A stretch of DNA of 64,000 bases from a virus: positions 1 to 64,000 of IMG/VR virus record IMGVR_UViG_3300017917_002237; one strand, given 5' to 3'. Position 1 is the first letter of the stretch. Each line of letters opens with the position of its first letter. Of the stretch, positions 23,369 through 31,245 are shown piece by piece. The translations under genes and the position numbers were made by a program. The notes under the pieces were generated by a model that was not told the DNA's origin, did not search any database, and was given only the letters and a program-made list of their open reading frames with translations.

Positions 23369-23694
23369 TAGAGATCCAGTCCCAATTCTTTCATGTGTTG
23401 CTCATTGGTCAAGAATGTTTTGTTGGGGAAACGCTTGGTCATTGCTTCCTTCATCTCCTTGCCATCCTTACCTTGAGCAATAAACGTGTCTGTTTCCTTG
23501 TCAAAGGCGTAGTAGATGTCTCCATGTTTTTCAACGCTGATGATAACTATAGTGTCCTTGATCTTCTTCCTGACAAACTCTATATCCTGTTGCATTTCAT
23601 CATTCTTACGAATGAGATAATTTTGCAAAATTCTAAGGATAAACCATCCCACAAAGGCATATAAAACAAATGTGCCCCAGTTAAAGTCTTCCAT
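23368..23694 (-). CDS. hypothetical membrane protein
   Basis: 108 residues: one N-terminal membrane helix (GTFVLYAFVGWFILRIL) and a cytoplasmic domain with IIVISVEKHGDIYYAFDKET-like strands. It overlaps clpP at its start by one base. Possibly recruits something to the membrane; function unknown. Confidence 0.65.
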   Translation of the reverse strand: MEDFNWGTFVLYAFVGWFILRILQNYLIRKNDEMQQDIEFVRKKIKDTIVIISVEKHGDIYYAFDKETDTFIAQGKDGKEMKEAMTKRFPNKTFLTNEQHMKELGLDL

Positions 23695-24281
23695 TATCGC
23701 TTCTCAATTACACGGTCAGCAAGACCATAATCTACAGATTCCTGTGCCGACATAAAGAAGTCACGCTCCATGTCTGACAAAAGGTTGCTGTAATTTCTAC
23801 CCTGGCTATTGTGCTTGACATAGATGTTGGTCAAGGTCTGTTTCATTTTGAGAATTTCTTTAACCTGAATTTCCATGTCAGTGGCCTGCCCACCGGCTCC
23901 ACCTGAGGGTTGATGGATCATGTGGCGAGCATTAGGCAGGATAAAACGCTTGCCTGCGGCGCCTGCTTGTGCTAATAGACTGCCCATAGAACAGGCCTGC
24001 CCGATAACGTAAGTGCTGACGTCAGGGCGAATAAACTGCATGGTATCGTAAATAGCCATGCCGGCTGTAACGCTGCCGCCAGGACTGTTAATAAACATGG
24101 TGATGTCTGCATCCGGATTCTCACTTTCCAAGAACAGCAATTGGCCTACAATAAGGTTAGCCATGGTATCATGCACTTCCCCCTCCAGAAGGATAATGCG
24201 GTCACGCATCAGCCTACTGTAAAGATCCATGGCACGTTCACCGTTACCAGTACGTTCAAGAACCATTGGTACTAGACTCAT
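23694..24281 (-). CDS. clpP: ATP-dependent Clp protease proteolytic subunit
   Basis: 195 residues, normal length. Catalytic Ser in [10 protein letters not shown], His in ARHMIHQP and Asp in MERDFFMSA are all present. There is no long propeptide. It would form the tetradecameric chamber and use an AAA+ partner; a phage clpX with an IGF docking loop lies at 43753-44991. It has its own sigma70-type promoter. Confidence 0.95.
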   Translation of the reverse strand: MSLVPMVLERTGNGERAMDLYSRLMRDRIILLEGEVHDTMANLIVGQLLFLESENPDADITMFINSPGGSVTAGMAIYDTMQFIRPDVSTYVIGQACSMGSLLAQAGAAGKRFILPNARHMIHQPSGGAGGQATDMEIQVKEILKMKQTLTNIYVKHNSQGRNYSNLLSDMERDFFMSAQESVDYGLADRVIEKR

Positions 24282-24299
24282 AAATTTCCTTAAAATTTT

Positions 24300-24328
24300 A
24301 TTGTATTGGTTTTTTAATATTTTGTCAA
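24300..24328 (-). promoter_or_regulatory. sigma70-type promoter of clpP
   Basis: TTGACA, 17 bases, TACAAT, 19 bases before the clpP ATG. The -35 box overlaps the end of the small gene 24325-24543. Confidence 0.75.
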
Positions 24329-24543
24329 ATGCCGCGCCATTGTTTTTCTGTCACACATAGAGTCAGAATTTTGTTATTGTCAAAACCTTCTAGTTTGCCA
24401 GCATAGCGAAGAATTTGATTCTGATCATATTTGCATTGTTGTTCCATGGAACCGGTCATTGGCACCGCCACTTTGTCCAGATATGTATTACCATATGGAC
24501 TGCCGGTGAACAAAAAAATTACAAGGAACCAGGTTGTGGACAT
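24325..24543 (-). CDS. small secreted or membrane protein
   Basis: 72 residues with a hydrophobic N-terminus ([14 protein letters not shown]), then a polar domain with two Cys (QCKYDQ, LCVTEK). Probably exported. It overlaps the preceding 58-residue gene by 25 bases. The ribosome site is weak. Confidence 0.55.
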   Translation of the reverse strand: MSTTWFLVIFLFTGSPYGNTYLDKVAVPMTGSMEQQCKYDQNQILRYAGKLEGFDNNKILTLCVTEKQWRGI

Positions 24544-24695
24544 TCTTCAGTATCAGTTTGTCGTTCTCGTTCGGCTTCGGATGGCTTCAGATTAAAGCTC
24601 TGGAAGTAGGGATCTTCCTGAGTTAGTATCTGACTATAGGCGTCAGTTTCTGTTATTTGCTTTTCGCTTCGCGTCTTTAGCCAGATTTTTAACAT
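24519..24695 (-). CDS. 58-residue hypothetical protein
   Basis: MLKIWLKTRSEKQITETDAYSQ..., charged, no domain. AAGGA lies eight bases before the ATG. It follows the 24700-24933 gene by four bases. Confidence 0.55.
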   Translation of the reverse strand: MLKIWLKTRSEKQITETDAYSQILTQEDPYFQSFNLKPSEAERERQTDTEECPQPGSL

Positions 24696-24699
24696 GATT

Positions 24700-24933
24700 C
24701 TATTCCTTGTTTAGTCTAAATTTTGCCAACACTTCATTGGCTTCGGTGTAATAGGCAGATTCGTCTTCTTCTACTATCGCCAGCGCCAACAGTTGTAGCA
24801 GTCCATTGGCCATGTCTTGATCTTGATCGTCTAAACAATCAAACCAATTGAAATAATCTTTCTTGCTCTGGAAGCTCCAGATGACATCTAGCATGTCACA
24901 TTGCTCTTTGGTTAACCCTTGAATCTGAATCAT
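24700..24933 (-). CDS. hypothetical acidic protein
   Basis: 77 residues, strongly acidic (FDCLDDQDQDMANGLLQ). The ATG at 24933 is preferred over 24948 because GGAG lies seven bases upstream. No family recognised. Confidence 0.6.
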   Translation of the reverse strand: MIQIQGLTKEQCDMLDVIWSFQSKKDYFNWFDCLDDQDQDMANGLLQLLALAIVEEDESAYYTEANEVLAKFRLNKE

Positions 24934-24975
24934 GTTAGGCTCCGTCATGCATACTTAGCCAAAATTGTCTTAATC

Positions 24976-25179
24976 TTAAGAATTGACTGTGGCGTAGGGA
25001 CTGAACTCGTCCTTGAGGCTAAACGTATCAGGCTTGGCCTTAGCGCCATCAACATTCTGCATGATCCAGTCTTCTACAATTGCAATTTGACAGCCCAGGG
25101 TACGAGCAATTTGCCTTGCACCCATGCCTTCAATATACAGTTGTTCGATTTCGTATTCTAGATCAGTGGTCTCGCTCAT
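24976..25179 (-). CDS. helix-turn-helix-like small protein
   Basis: 67 residues. IEQLYIEGMGARQIARTLG...VEDWI fits a helix-turn-helix of the resolvase/Trp-repressor-like kind. It may bind DNA or be a regulator. ATGA overlap with the next gene upstream. Confidence 0.6.
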   Translation of the reverse strand: MSETTDLEYEIEQLYIEGMGARQIARTLGCQIAIVEDWIMQNVDGAKAKPDTFSLKDEFSPYATVNS

Positions 25180-25565
25180 GCTTCTTCCTTTTCTTTACAA
25201 AACTCAGCAAACTCACTCCAGGAGCCACTGAAGATAAATTTCCCATAGCCTCGAACCTGCACTAGGGACTCGAAGATATGATACTCATAGTCCTGACCAC
25301 AGTCGCCTGCGGTAACGGGGTAGAGATAAAAACTACCAGCACCCACTTTAAAATGTGCCACCAGTTGCGCGGCAAGGCATCCCATGCCATTGGCAGTCTT
25401 ACGAGTTTCGCCCACACGAATACCATTGGTGATTGCTTCAAACTCGCCAAGAAACCCGGCTAGATCTGCACCGTGCCCAGAGGGATAACCATCCCATTGG
25501 GCATACATATTCATGATAGGTTCGTTATCGTTGTCGTAGACAAAGGTCAGCGAACGGGTTCCCAT
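25176..25565 (-). CDS. conserved phage protein (MGTRSLT family)
   Basis: 129 residues beginning MGTRSLTFVYDND with MYAQWDGYPSGHGADLAGFL, a phage family I recognise by this N-terminus but whose function is unknown. GGAG-type site upstream. Confidence 0.7.
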   Translation of the reverse strand: MGTRSLTFVYDNDNEPIMNMYAQWDGYPSGHGADLAGFLGEFEAITNGIRVGETRKTANGMGCLAAQLVAHFKVGAGSFYLYPVTAGDCGQDYEYHIFESLVQVRGYGKFIFSGSWSEFAEFCKEKEEA

Positions 25566-25577
25566 AGTGTGCTCCTA

Positions 25578-25751
25578 TTACTTCTGCTTGCGAGGACGAC
25601 CACGACCACGCTTGGGTTGATCAACTTCAGGTGCAGTCTGATTGAGTTCAGCCAGGCGACCAGAATATGCACCTGCACCAGCGCGGTGGATTAGACCGGT
25701 CTTGGTAAAGGTAACAGTACCGCCTTTATGAGTTACAAAAGACTTTTCCAT
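25578..25751 (-). CDS. small AT-hook protein
   Basis: 57 residues with a C-terminal KRGRGRPRKQK, a classical AT-hook that binds the minor groove of AT-rich DNA. GGAG lies eight bases before this ATG, so it is preferred over a longer start. It could act as a nucleoid-type or regulatory protein on phage or host DNA. Confidence 0.7.
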   Translation of the reverse strand: MEKSFVTHKGGTVTFTKTGLIHRAGAGAYSGRLAELNQTAPEVDQPKRGRGRPRKQK

Positions 25752-25752
25752 A

Positions 25753-26016
25753 TTAATTACTCCAGTAGGTTTCAGAACGGGGACTAGCAAAATAAGGGGT
25801 ATCGTAACGCTCTTTGAACTCTACGCCTGTCAGGGCATTACGACGAGTAACAAAAGTTTCGTGAATCTCGTAGCGGAAGCCCTGCGACTTCAGCCAGGTA
25901 TGCTTCACAGTGTGCTCCAGCATACTCAGGTTATCAGTGTCATAGTCTTGCTTGAGATGCAGACGCTCGCCTGCCTTTGTACGCTTGTCTGACTTGAAAA
26001 TTTCAACCGTGTACAT
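25753..26016 (-). CDS. hypothetical protein
   Basis: 87 residues, basic, mixed alpha/beta. First gene after the promoter at 26046-26074; TAGGTG serves as ribosome site. No family recognised. Confidence 0.65.
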   Translation of the reverse strand: MYTVEIFKSDKRTKAGERLHLKQDYDTDNLSMLEHTVKHTWLKSQGFRYEIHETFVTRRNALTGVEFKERYDTPYFASPRSETYWSN

Positions 26017-26045
26017 AAATGCACCTAATTTGTTACAGTACCATT

Positions 26046-26074
26046 AGTATAATGGAATTGGTATTTTCGGTCAA
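26046..26074 (-). promoter_or_regulatory. sigma70-type promoter, repeated family
   Basis: CCAATAATTGACCGAAAATACC followed by TATACT with 17-base spacing; a near-perfect copy of the extended block. Confidence 0.85.
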
Positions 26075-26084
26075 TTATTGGGTT

Positions 26085-26243
26085 TTAGGCGGAAGTGTCA
26101 AAAACCAGGTTTTCGTAAAGATCCAAGAGATCCAGATCCGACAAGTCGTGCAAGCCTTCTTCTGTAACGCTAAATTCACGAAGCAGAGTTTCGTCGGTCA
26201 CTGCCCACATAATGCGTTCAATGATAAGTTCACGCAGGTTCAT
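26085..26243 (-). CDS. 52-residue acidic protein
   Basis: MNLRELIIERIMWAVTDETL..., ending DLYENLVFDTSA. Helical with many Asp and Glu. AGGAGATTGTG lies before the ATG. The name of the family is not known to me, but the N-terminus looks conserved among phages. Confidence 0.65.
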   Translation of the reverse strand: MNLRELIIERIMWAVTDETLLREFSVTEEGLHDLSDLDLLDLYENLVFDTSA

Positions 26244-26255
26244 CACAATCTCCTA

Positions 26256-26750
26256 TTAGGAACCAGTAGAAAGAATCAGTGTGCGAGCGTCATCTTTAGC
26301 AGGGGTAAACCGCTCAATAAACACATGATGATCATCACCCGAATCGCGAATGCAAGCATCAGCGGCAACATACAGGGCCGCCCAGGTTGAGCCGTTAATA
26401 CTGCAACTCACAGGCTTACCACCCCAATGGTCCTTGTAGACAACACGATCAGCACCTTCAAAGGGATGACGATCCGACATATTATCTACTTCGTAGACAC
26501 TCCAAATAGACCGCAGTCCCAGTTCTTTTTGGACTTCCTCAAAATGTGAAGACTTGGCGCTAAACGATTTGTTATCCTGTTCGTAAGCGCCAGCCAAGCC
26601 CTTGCGAATTTGGCTAGCACTACGGGCCAGCAGTTTATAGAGTTCGGGATTCAGTACGTCTTCCAGACGATGCACCACACTGTCAAGATCGCAGAGTGCA
26701 TTGTGCACGGTCTTGAATTCTTCAGCGGTAAGAGTAGGAGAGCAGTTCAT
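26256..26750 (-). CDS. hypothetical protein
   Basis: 164 residues from the ATG at 26750 (GAGG five bases upstream). Helical N-terminal half, then KPVSCSINGSTWAALYVAADA. No domain recognised. Confidence 0.65.
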   Translation of the reverse strand: MNCSPTLTAEEFKTVHNALCDLDSVVHRLEDVLNPELYKLLARSASQIRKGLAGAYEQDNKSFSAKSSHFEEVQKELGLRSIWSVYEVDNMSDRHPFEGADRVVYKDHWGGKPVSCSINGSTWAALYVAADACIRDSGDDHHVFIERFTPAKDDARTLILSTGS

Positions 26751-26769
26751 GTTGACCTCGGTGTAAAAA

Positions 26770-27048
26770 TTAAACCACTTCCAGCATGTTAGCCGGGACA
26801 CGCCACATCATACCAGATTGGGTACGCACGGTGACGAACTTACGAGCGATCTTGGTCACTGAACCTTGCTCACCACGGGGGTTCTTGGAACTAGTCCAAC
26901 GAACCGTGTCGCCCAGGCTCAGGCTACGTTTGACCTGCTTCTGCAGACAACTGCGAGCGAACTTGATAGCATCGATCATGCTGGACAGTTCGGTGTCGGT
27001 CCACTGACCAAACATAATAGCGCGGTTAACTTCTTGGATCGTAGTCAT
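26770..27048 (-). CDS. KOW/SH3-like small protein
   Basis: 92 residues. LGDTVRWTSSKNPRGEQGSVTKIARKFVTVRTQ has the look of a KOW or SH3-like barrel that binds RNA or protein. AAGGAG precedes the start. First gene after the promoter at 27075-27103. Confidence 0.6.
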   Translation of the reverse strand: MTTIQEVNRAIMFGQWTDTELSSMIDAIKFARSCLQKQVKRSLSLGDTVRWTSSKNPRGEQGSVTKIARKFVTVRTQSGMMWRVPANMLEVV

Positions 27049-27074
27049 CATTGACTCCTTGTTGCAATATCAGT

Positions 27075-27103
27075 ATTATATGATACCTGGGATTTTCGGT
27101 CAA
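27075..27103 (-). promoter_or_regulatory. sigma70-type promoter, repeated family
   Basis: TTGACCGAAAATCCC, 17-base spacer, TATAAT; extended block AAAAATACCCATAAA upstream. Confidence 0.85.
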
Positions 27104-27116
27104 TTTATGGGTATTT

Positions 27117-27377
27117 TTACAGGGTAGTCAAAAACTGTTGCATTTCCACAACATTTTTGAACACTTGGCTGCCGTGTCGGTTAGTACGCACCAACATAAA
27201 GTTTCGATTATAAATTTCCACAGTGGCATCCAGGGTGCGAGCACGACCAAAAGTCACGCTCAGATACTTGGTGCCCTTCTTGCTAACATGAGAACCTGCC
27301 AGTACGCCGTAGGGCGCGGTGAAGTTTCTACTGTTAGCCCAGTTATAAACTGCGTCTTGAATTTCTTGGCTGTTCAT
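27117..27377 (-). CDS. hypothetical protein
   Basis: 86 residues, strand-rich (KYLSVTFGRARTLDATVEIY). A longer start at 27389 is possible. The ribosome site is weak. No family recognised. Confidence 0.6.
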   Translation of the reverse strand: MNSQEIQDAVYNWANSRNFTAPYGVLAGSHVSKKGTKYLSVTFGRARTLDATVEIYNRNFMLVRTNRHGSQVFKNVVEMQQFLTTL

Positions 27378-27389
27378 TTTTTGTGTCAA

Positions 27390-27911
27390 TTAACGCCGAA
27401 GTGCGTTTGGGTTCACAAATTTACAATCTCCCGTAGTCATCGTCGTTCGCATATAGTTAGGGCCGGCGGGCGGATTCTTAGATTGTAAAATCGAAACTTT
27501 GTCACCTTTAGTAGTTTTCATAAATGTTGTAATTTCCGACATTGTTGGATATACAGTAAGGACGACAATTTCTTCGGCACTTTTTCGTAGGAGATAAAGT
27601 TTGGCTCCATCTTCGATGGCAGAGAATGTTTCTTTCCTTGGATTGTTATAGATAATAATATCTAATGTTCCGTCATCTTGCTGAACTAAGAAAATTGTTC
27701 CATTTTTATAACCATCATCCACCCAATCTGCTGGTTTTATAGATTTCCCCAGTACTTGCTCTGCCGCTTTTTCTTTTAGGGTTTTATCATCCTTGGGAAT
27801 ATTTGGATAAAAAGAATATCCGTTAGTTTCTCCACATTGAGCAATAGGGGTTACTCCGGCAGATGCGATTCCGGATAAAAACATTAACGAAAGGATTAGT
27901 GATTTTTTCAT
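27390..27911 (-). CDS. exported protein of unknown function
   Basis: 173 residues from the ATG at 27911, with a clear signal peptide (KKSLILSLMFLSGIASA). The mature part has two Cys and no family I know. Earlier in-frame starts would precede the signal peptide with an unlikely basic extension. Periplasmic location expected. Confidence 0.65.
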   Translation of the reverse strand: MKKSLILSLMFLSGIASAGVTPIAQCGETNGYSFYPNIPKDDKTLKEKAAEQVLGKSIKPADWVDDGYKNGTIFLVQQDDGTLDIIIYNNPRKETFSAIEDGAKLYLLRKSAEEIVVLTVYPTMSEITTFMKTTKGDKVSILQSKNPPAGPNYMRTTMTTGDCKFVNPNALRR

Positions 27912-27916
27912 ATTAA

Positions 27917-28252
27917 TTACCACTGATGATAGATAACCATGTGATCCACGCCGGGCACCGTGCCTACGGGACGATAAATCTGCTGTTCTCCATCCCACTG
28001 GTCCTGGTCAAACAGGACATCGTGTTCGCTGACTACAGTAAAGCGAACTTCCTTGCCAGTGTGATGGCTCTTGACAAAAAACTCACGGGGCATGCCAAAG
28101 AATTCACTAGCCAACTTCAGGACTCGGCGAGTCTTGTCGTACTCACAGAGCTTGAGTGAAACGGTAGGGATCTTGGGTTCGTCTTCCAGGGCAGGAAGCG
28201 GATAATGTTGGGCTTCCCACTCGGGCGATACTTTGCGAAACATGCTGTTCAT
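27917..28252 (-). CDS. hypothetical phage protein
   Basis: 111 residues, first behind the promoter at 28279-28307. VRFTVVSEHDVLFDQDQWDG suggests a small beta domain. No family recognised. Confidence 0.65.
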   Translation of the reverse strand: MNSMFRKVSPEWEAQHYPLPALEDEPKIPTVSLKLCEYDKTRRVLKLASEFFGMPREFFVKSHHTGKEVRFTVVSEHDVLFDQDQWDGEQQIYRPVGTVPGVDHMVIYHQW

Positions 28253-28278
28253 GATTCCGTCCTATTTACGATACTGCT

Positions 28279-28307
28279 AGTATAGCAGAATCGGTATTTT
28301 CGGTCAA
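28279..28307 (-). promoter_or_regulatory. sigma70-type promoter, repeated family
   Basis: CAATAATTGACCGAAAATACC and TATACT at 17-base spacing. Best-conserved copy together with 26046 and 40165. Confidence 0.85.
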
Positions 28308-28319
28308 TTATTGGGTATT

Positions 28320-28517
28320 TTATCTAGAAACCCACTTTTCCCCGTGGGTCAGGTACCAAACAAGTGCATCCTCGTCGTGCTGAAAAAATATACACCAGGT
28401 CATGGGTTCGTCATCCTGCCAACGAAAATCAAAATCCCTAATGGGCTCAAGTCCCATGCGCTCACATTCGCGTTCGATGGTGCGGAGATTCCAGCTGTCT
28501 AGTAGATACTGAATCAT
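28320..28517 (-). CDS. FKLRW-family small protein
   Basis: 65 residues from the ATG at 28517. Ends WCIFFQHDEDALVWYLTHGEKW, matching the F-x-D-x-x-D-A-x-x-(F/W)-x-L C-terminal pattern of at least five neighbours. TAAATA lies four bases before the ATG. Confidence 0.6.
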   Translation of the reverse strand: MIQYLLDSWNLRTIERECERMGLEPIRDFDFRWQDDEPMTWCIFFQHDEDALVWYLTHGEKWVSR

Positions 28518-28528
28518 CCAGTATTTAC

Positions 28529-28747
28529 CTAGCCATGTTGTAGTTTGAACAACATCCCTCGATGCTCGTTGTAAAAGGTGAAAACAGTAAACCGCTTCTG
28601 ATCGTCCCCGCCAAAATAGTCCCACTTGGGTGGGTTGTAGGCAAAGTCAAAGTCTATACCTTGTACAAGGCCTTCACTTCTAAGATTGGTTACTATAAAC
28701 AAAACTTCAGAGATGACTATATCATGTAGGATTACATCTATAGCCAT
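28529..28747 (-). CDS. FKLRW-family small protein
   Basis: 72 residues, ends TVFTFYNEHRGMLFKLQHG, a member of the tandem small-protein family. GGGGAT lies before the ATG and overlaps the stop of the gene upstream. Confidence 0.6.
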   Translation of the reverse strand: MAIDVILHDIVISEVLFIVTNLRSEGLVQGIDFDFAYNPPKWDYFGGDDQKRFTVFTFYNEHRGMLFKLQHG

Positions 28748-28748
28748 C

Positions 28749-29096
28749 TTATCCCCAGGTTAGCTTGAGTATGACATAGAATTCTTCACTGATATCAAAC
28801 CGGGTTCTGTCTAAGACCCAGTTGTGATCTATATGCTCGTACCAGTCAACGTCTTGATTGGGTTGAAGTCTTACCCAGTCTGCAACATCCCTTGTGCATT
28901 TAACTGTGTACCAGGTTTTGCCATCAACCATGCTGTGCTGAATGATTTTATGTGAGGGCACAGACAATTCGTCCATGATGTTCCACATTTGTGCTAGAGT
29001 TGATTTGCCTATTTGCCTGCCGCCCATGTAGATTTTCATTTGTGTAAGATCCTGACCTGCCAGTGCTGTTAAAAAATCTTTTTGCCAATCCTGCAT
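28749..29096 (-). CDS. small Walker-A protein with FKLRW-type tail
   Basis: 115 residues from the ATG at 29096. WQKDFLTALAGQD...IYMGGRQIGKSTLAQ contains a nucleotide-binding P loop like that of terminase or other phage ATPases, but it is too short for a full ATPase. The rest ends ISEEFYVILKLTWG, like the surrounding small-protein family. Probably a fusion of a truncated ATPase fragment with that family. Confidence 0.55.
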   Translation of the reverse strand: MQDWQKDFLTALAGQDLTQMKIYMGGRQIGKSTLAQMWNIMDELSVPSHKIIQHSMVDGKTWYTVKCTRDVADWVRLQPNQDVDWYEHIDHNWVLDRTRFDISEEFYVILKLTWG

Positions 29097-29097
29097 A

Positions 29098-29346
29098 TCA
29101 CTGCCAACGTAGTTTGAACAACATGGCATCTTTGTCATCTTGAAATTTTATTTCCATCCTAGGATTACCATCATTATAATTGACCTGATAGGTTGTATTA
29201 GGATAGTTATACTTTAGCCATGTTTCTAGTACCTGGAATCCAGGATAGGGAGGATAACTAGGTACCGGTATGTTGTAGGGGAAACAACTAAAAACTATGC
29301 CATCCTCTTCTCGCCATTCGCGGTCAAACAACACTGACCAAGCCAT
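29098..29346 (-). CDS. FKLRW-family small protein
   Basis: 82 residues ending MEIKFQDDKDAMLFKLRWQ. The start at 29346 overlaps the TGA of the carboxypeptidase gene (TGATG). Proline/Tyr-rich centre. Confidence 0.65.
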   Translation of the reverse strand: MAWSVLFDREWREEDGIVFSCFPYNIPVPSYPPYPGFQVLETWLKYNYPNTTYQVNYNDGNPRMEIKFQDDKDAMLFKLRWQ

Positions 29347-30104
29347 CACAGACTACCTATCTGCTTGAATAAGGTATTGACAACCATGGTGCGTTGATTC
29401 AGTGTGCGTTGACCTAGCACAATAACGGCAAATAGCTCGTTATTCTTTTTTACCAACATGGCTACACAACGTCCGGCAGCATTGGTAAAACCTGTTTTAC
29501 TCAAGATGATGTTATCGTATACCCACATGGAAGGATTGGTATTTTTAAGATTTACCGTTACAGTTTTTTTCCCACGTGTAAATTGTGTCTTGTCTTCCTT
29601 CTCACTAGCATAGGTAGCTATCATGGGTTGATCTTTGATGGCAAATAAAAACTTGGCAATGTCTGCAATGGTACTCTGATTGTCAGCCATCAGGCCCGTG
29701 GGCTCTACTACGGTTGTGTTGGTTAATCCTAGGTTTTCAATATATTTTGCAGTGTCTGCTAAAAAGGCATTCATGCCACCTGGATGTGCATGAGCTAGAC
29801 TCTCTGCGGCAAGATTATCACTACTGATCAACATGGCCTTGAATAATTCCCTGCGTGGAATCAGTGCGTTGCGTGGGAACCTGCCCGTGCTTTTGCCAGT
29901 CACCTTGACCAACTCCTCCATGTCCACGCCACTTTTAGCCACAGTGTATGCGGTAAACAGTTTGGTAATGCTAGCGATGCTACGAACCATGCCCGAATTA
30001 TACTCATGTTCGTACTGCTCTGTGTTGTAGTTCAAAATGGCATAGGAATTGGCGAATGCCATGCAGGGCAACATCAACACCAGCAGAATAAGTTTTCTTA
30101 ACAT
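29346..30104 (-). CDS. exported D-Ala-D-Ala carboxypeptidase/endopeptidase (S11)
   Basis: 252 residues with signal peptide (LRKLILLVLMLPCMAFA). S-x-x-K in SIASITKLFTAY, S-x-N in ISSDNLAAES and K-T-G in ILSKTGFTNAAG are the three motifs of peptidase S11 / low-molecular-mass PBPs. It cleaves peptidoglycan stem peptides in the periplasm. It might alter the wall during infection or help lysis. It sits among unrelated small genes. Confidence 0.85.
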   Translation of the reverse strand: MLRKLILLVLMLPCMAFANSYAILNYNTEQYEHEYNSGMVRSIASITKLFTAYTVAKSGVDMEELVKVTGKSTGRFPRNALIPRRELFKAMLISSDNLAAESLAHAHPGGMNAFLADTAKYIENLGLTNTTVVEPTGLMADNQSTIADIAKFLFAIKDQPMIATYASEKEDKTQFTRGKKTVTVNLKNTNPSMWVYDNIILSKTGFTNAAGRCVAMLVKKNNELFAVIVLGQRTLNQRTMVVNTLFKQIGSL

Positions 30105-30119
30105 TGTATATTTAATCTT

Positions 30120-30293
30120 TTAAGCCCAACGTAGCTTAAACATTAGCGCATGATGTTGATCTGGGATGTCAAATACATATTGCCCAGCAAAGGGGCTGGC
30201 GCTGGTCACAGTTATATTATATTGCCAATTTTTTTGTTTAAGCCAGTCGCAGGCTGCTACTGCTTTCTTGACTCCCGATAACTCAATCCGCAT
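30120..30293 (-). CDS. FKLRW-family small protein
   Basis: 57 residues ending VFDIPDQHHALMFKLRWA. TAATG overlap with the next paralogue upstream supports the start at 30293. Confidence 0.65.
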   Translation of the reverse strand: MRIELSGVKKAVAACDWLKQKNWQYNITVTSASPFAGQYVFDIPDQHHALMFKLRWA

Positions 30294-30604
30294 TAAACAC
30301 CGCCCCAACGTAGAGTAAACAGAGCAGCCTCTTCTTTATCTCTAAAGAGGATGCGTGTTCTGTATTCGTCACGTAGATAAGTCCATGCTGGATTTACGTC
30401 CCCAGGTACTTCCATCAGCTTGGAACCTTCTCGCCAATCAGCCAGCGGTCGTGTAATGCCCCACTGATCAATACACCAATTTTTAAGTTCGTAGAAATTT
30501 TCCACATAGTCTGCGCCGTATGCGGGTTCAACAAAATACTTCATGAGCCCATAACCGTTGTGGCGCCTATCTAGTTTTTTGATTTTAAGTTTACTGTTTG
30601 CCAT
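30293..30604 (-). CDS. FKLRW-family small protein
   Basis: 103 residues ending RILFRDKEEAALFTLRWGGV, the longest typical member. Basic N-terminus (SKLKIKKLDRRH). Confidence 0.65.
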   Translation of the reverse strand: MANSKLKIKKLDRRHNGYGLMKYFVEPAYGADYVENFYELKNWCIDQWGITRPLADWREGSKLMEVPGDVNPAWTYLRDEYRTRILFRDKEEAALFTLRWGGV

Positions 30605-30800
30605 ATTTTAAGTTATACATAAACACAAATTCTTCTGCAGATTTGTGTGAAGGGAACAACCAAGTGTTAAAACTTTTCCTTGATGCCCCCGATGCATTAA
30701 TCATTTCTGCTAGTTCATTCTGCTCTCGTTCAGAAGTAAGATCCAACATTTCATCCACACGCAACACACAATAGCCTTTAGGCGTTTTCTCTAGTTTCAT
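30591..30800 (-). CDS. FKLRW-family-like small protein
   Basis: 69 residues ending LFPSHKSAEEFVFMYNLKYGK, a more divergent member with the same strand-helix C-terminus. It overlaps neighbours at both ends. Confidence 0.6.
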   Translation of the reverse strand: MKLEKTPKGYCVLRVDEMLDLTSEREQNELAEMINASGASRKSFNTWLFPSHKSAEEFVFMYNLKYGKQ

Positions 30801-31245
30801 CTTGTGCCAGTTTAGCTACAAATAGAAAATGCTCGTAGGCTTCCTTTACACTGGGATGACTCATGAGTTTTTCTGCCTCGTCTTGCATGGCCTTAATACC
30901 AGCTTCTACTGCATCAACGATACTGCCGTACTGTAGATAAAACATTTCATCGCCCAGAGTCTTCTGCATGGCCTGCCAGGCAGCAGCCTGTTCCTCGGTG
31001 AGTTGTCTTTTCTGAGGTCTGGCTTCGCTGGCCTTGTGAATAGCCTCACGAATCTTATCTTCTGCTGCTCTACCTGCGGCAATCATAGGCCCATATGCTG
31101 GATCAATGTGATACCTAGTGCTTTTGCCACCAGGGTAACACATGACAATGTGAGAACCTTTGGGGAAACTGTCTAGATAATCACTGTCATATTCACTGAC
31201 AGGATAATATCTACGTCCTCGTTTCTCGTAGTAAACTTTTTTCAT
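30778..31245 (-). CDS. hypothetical protein
   Basis: 155 residues. The first half is a small beta domain (GSHIVMCYPGGKSTRYHIDP); the second half is a helical, Ala/Glu-rich coiled region. ATG overlaps the aldolase stop (TAATG). Confidence 0.65.
   Translation of the reverse strand: MKKVYYEKRGRRYYPVSEYDSDYLDSFPKGSHIVMCYPGGKSTRYHIDPAYGPMIAAGRAAEDKIREAIHKASEARPQKRQLTEEQAAAWQAMQKTLGDEMFYLQYGSIVDAVEAGIKAMQDEAEKLMSHPSVKEAYEHFLFVAKLAQDETRENA

Noticed and set aside
28749-29096. Large terminase subunit
   Set aside because: There is only a Walker A loop; no Walker B, motor or nuclease motifs, and the length is about a fifth of a terminase.
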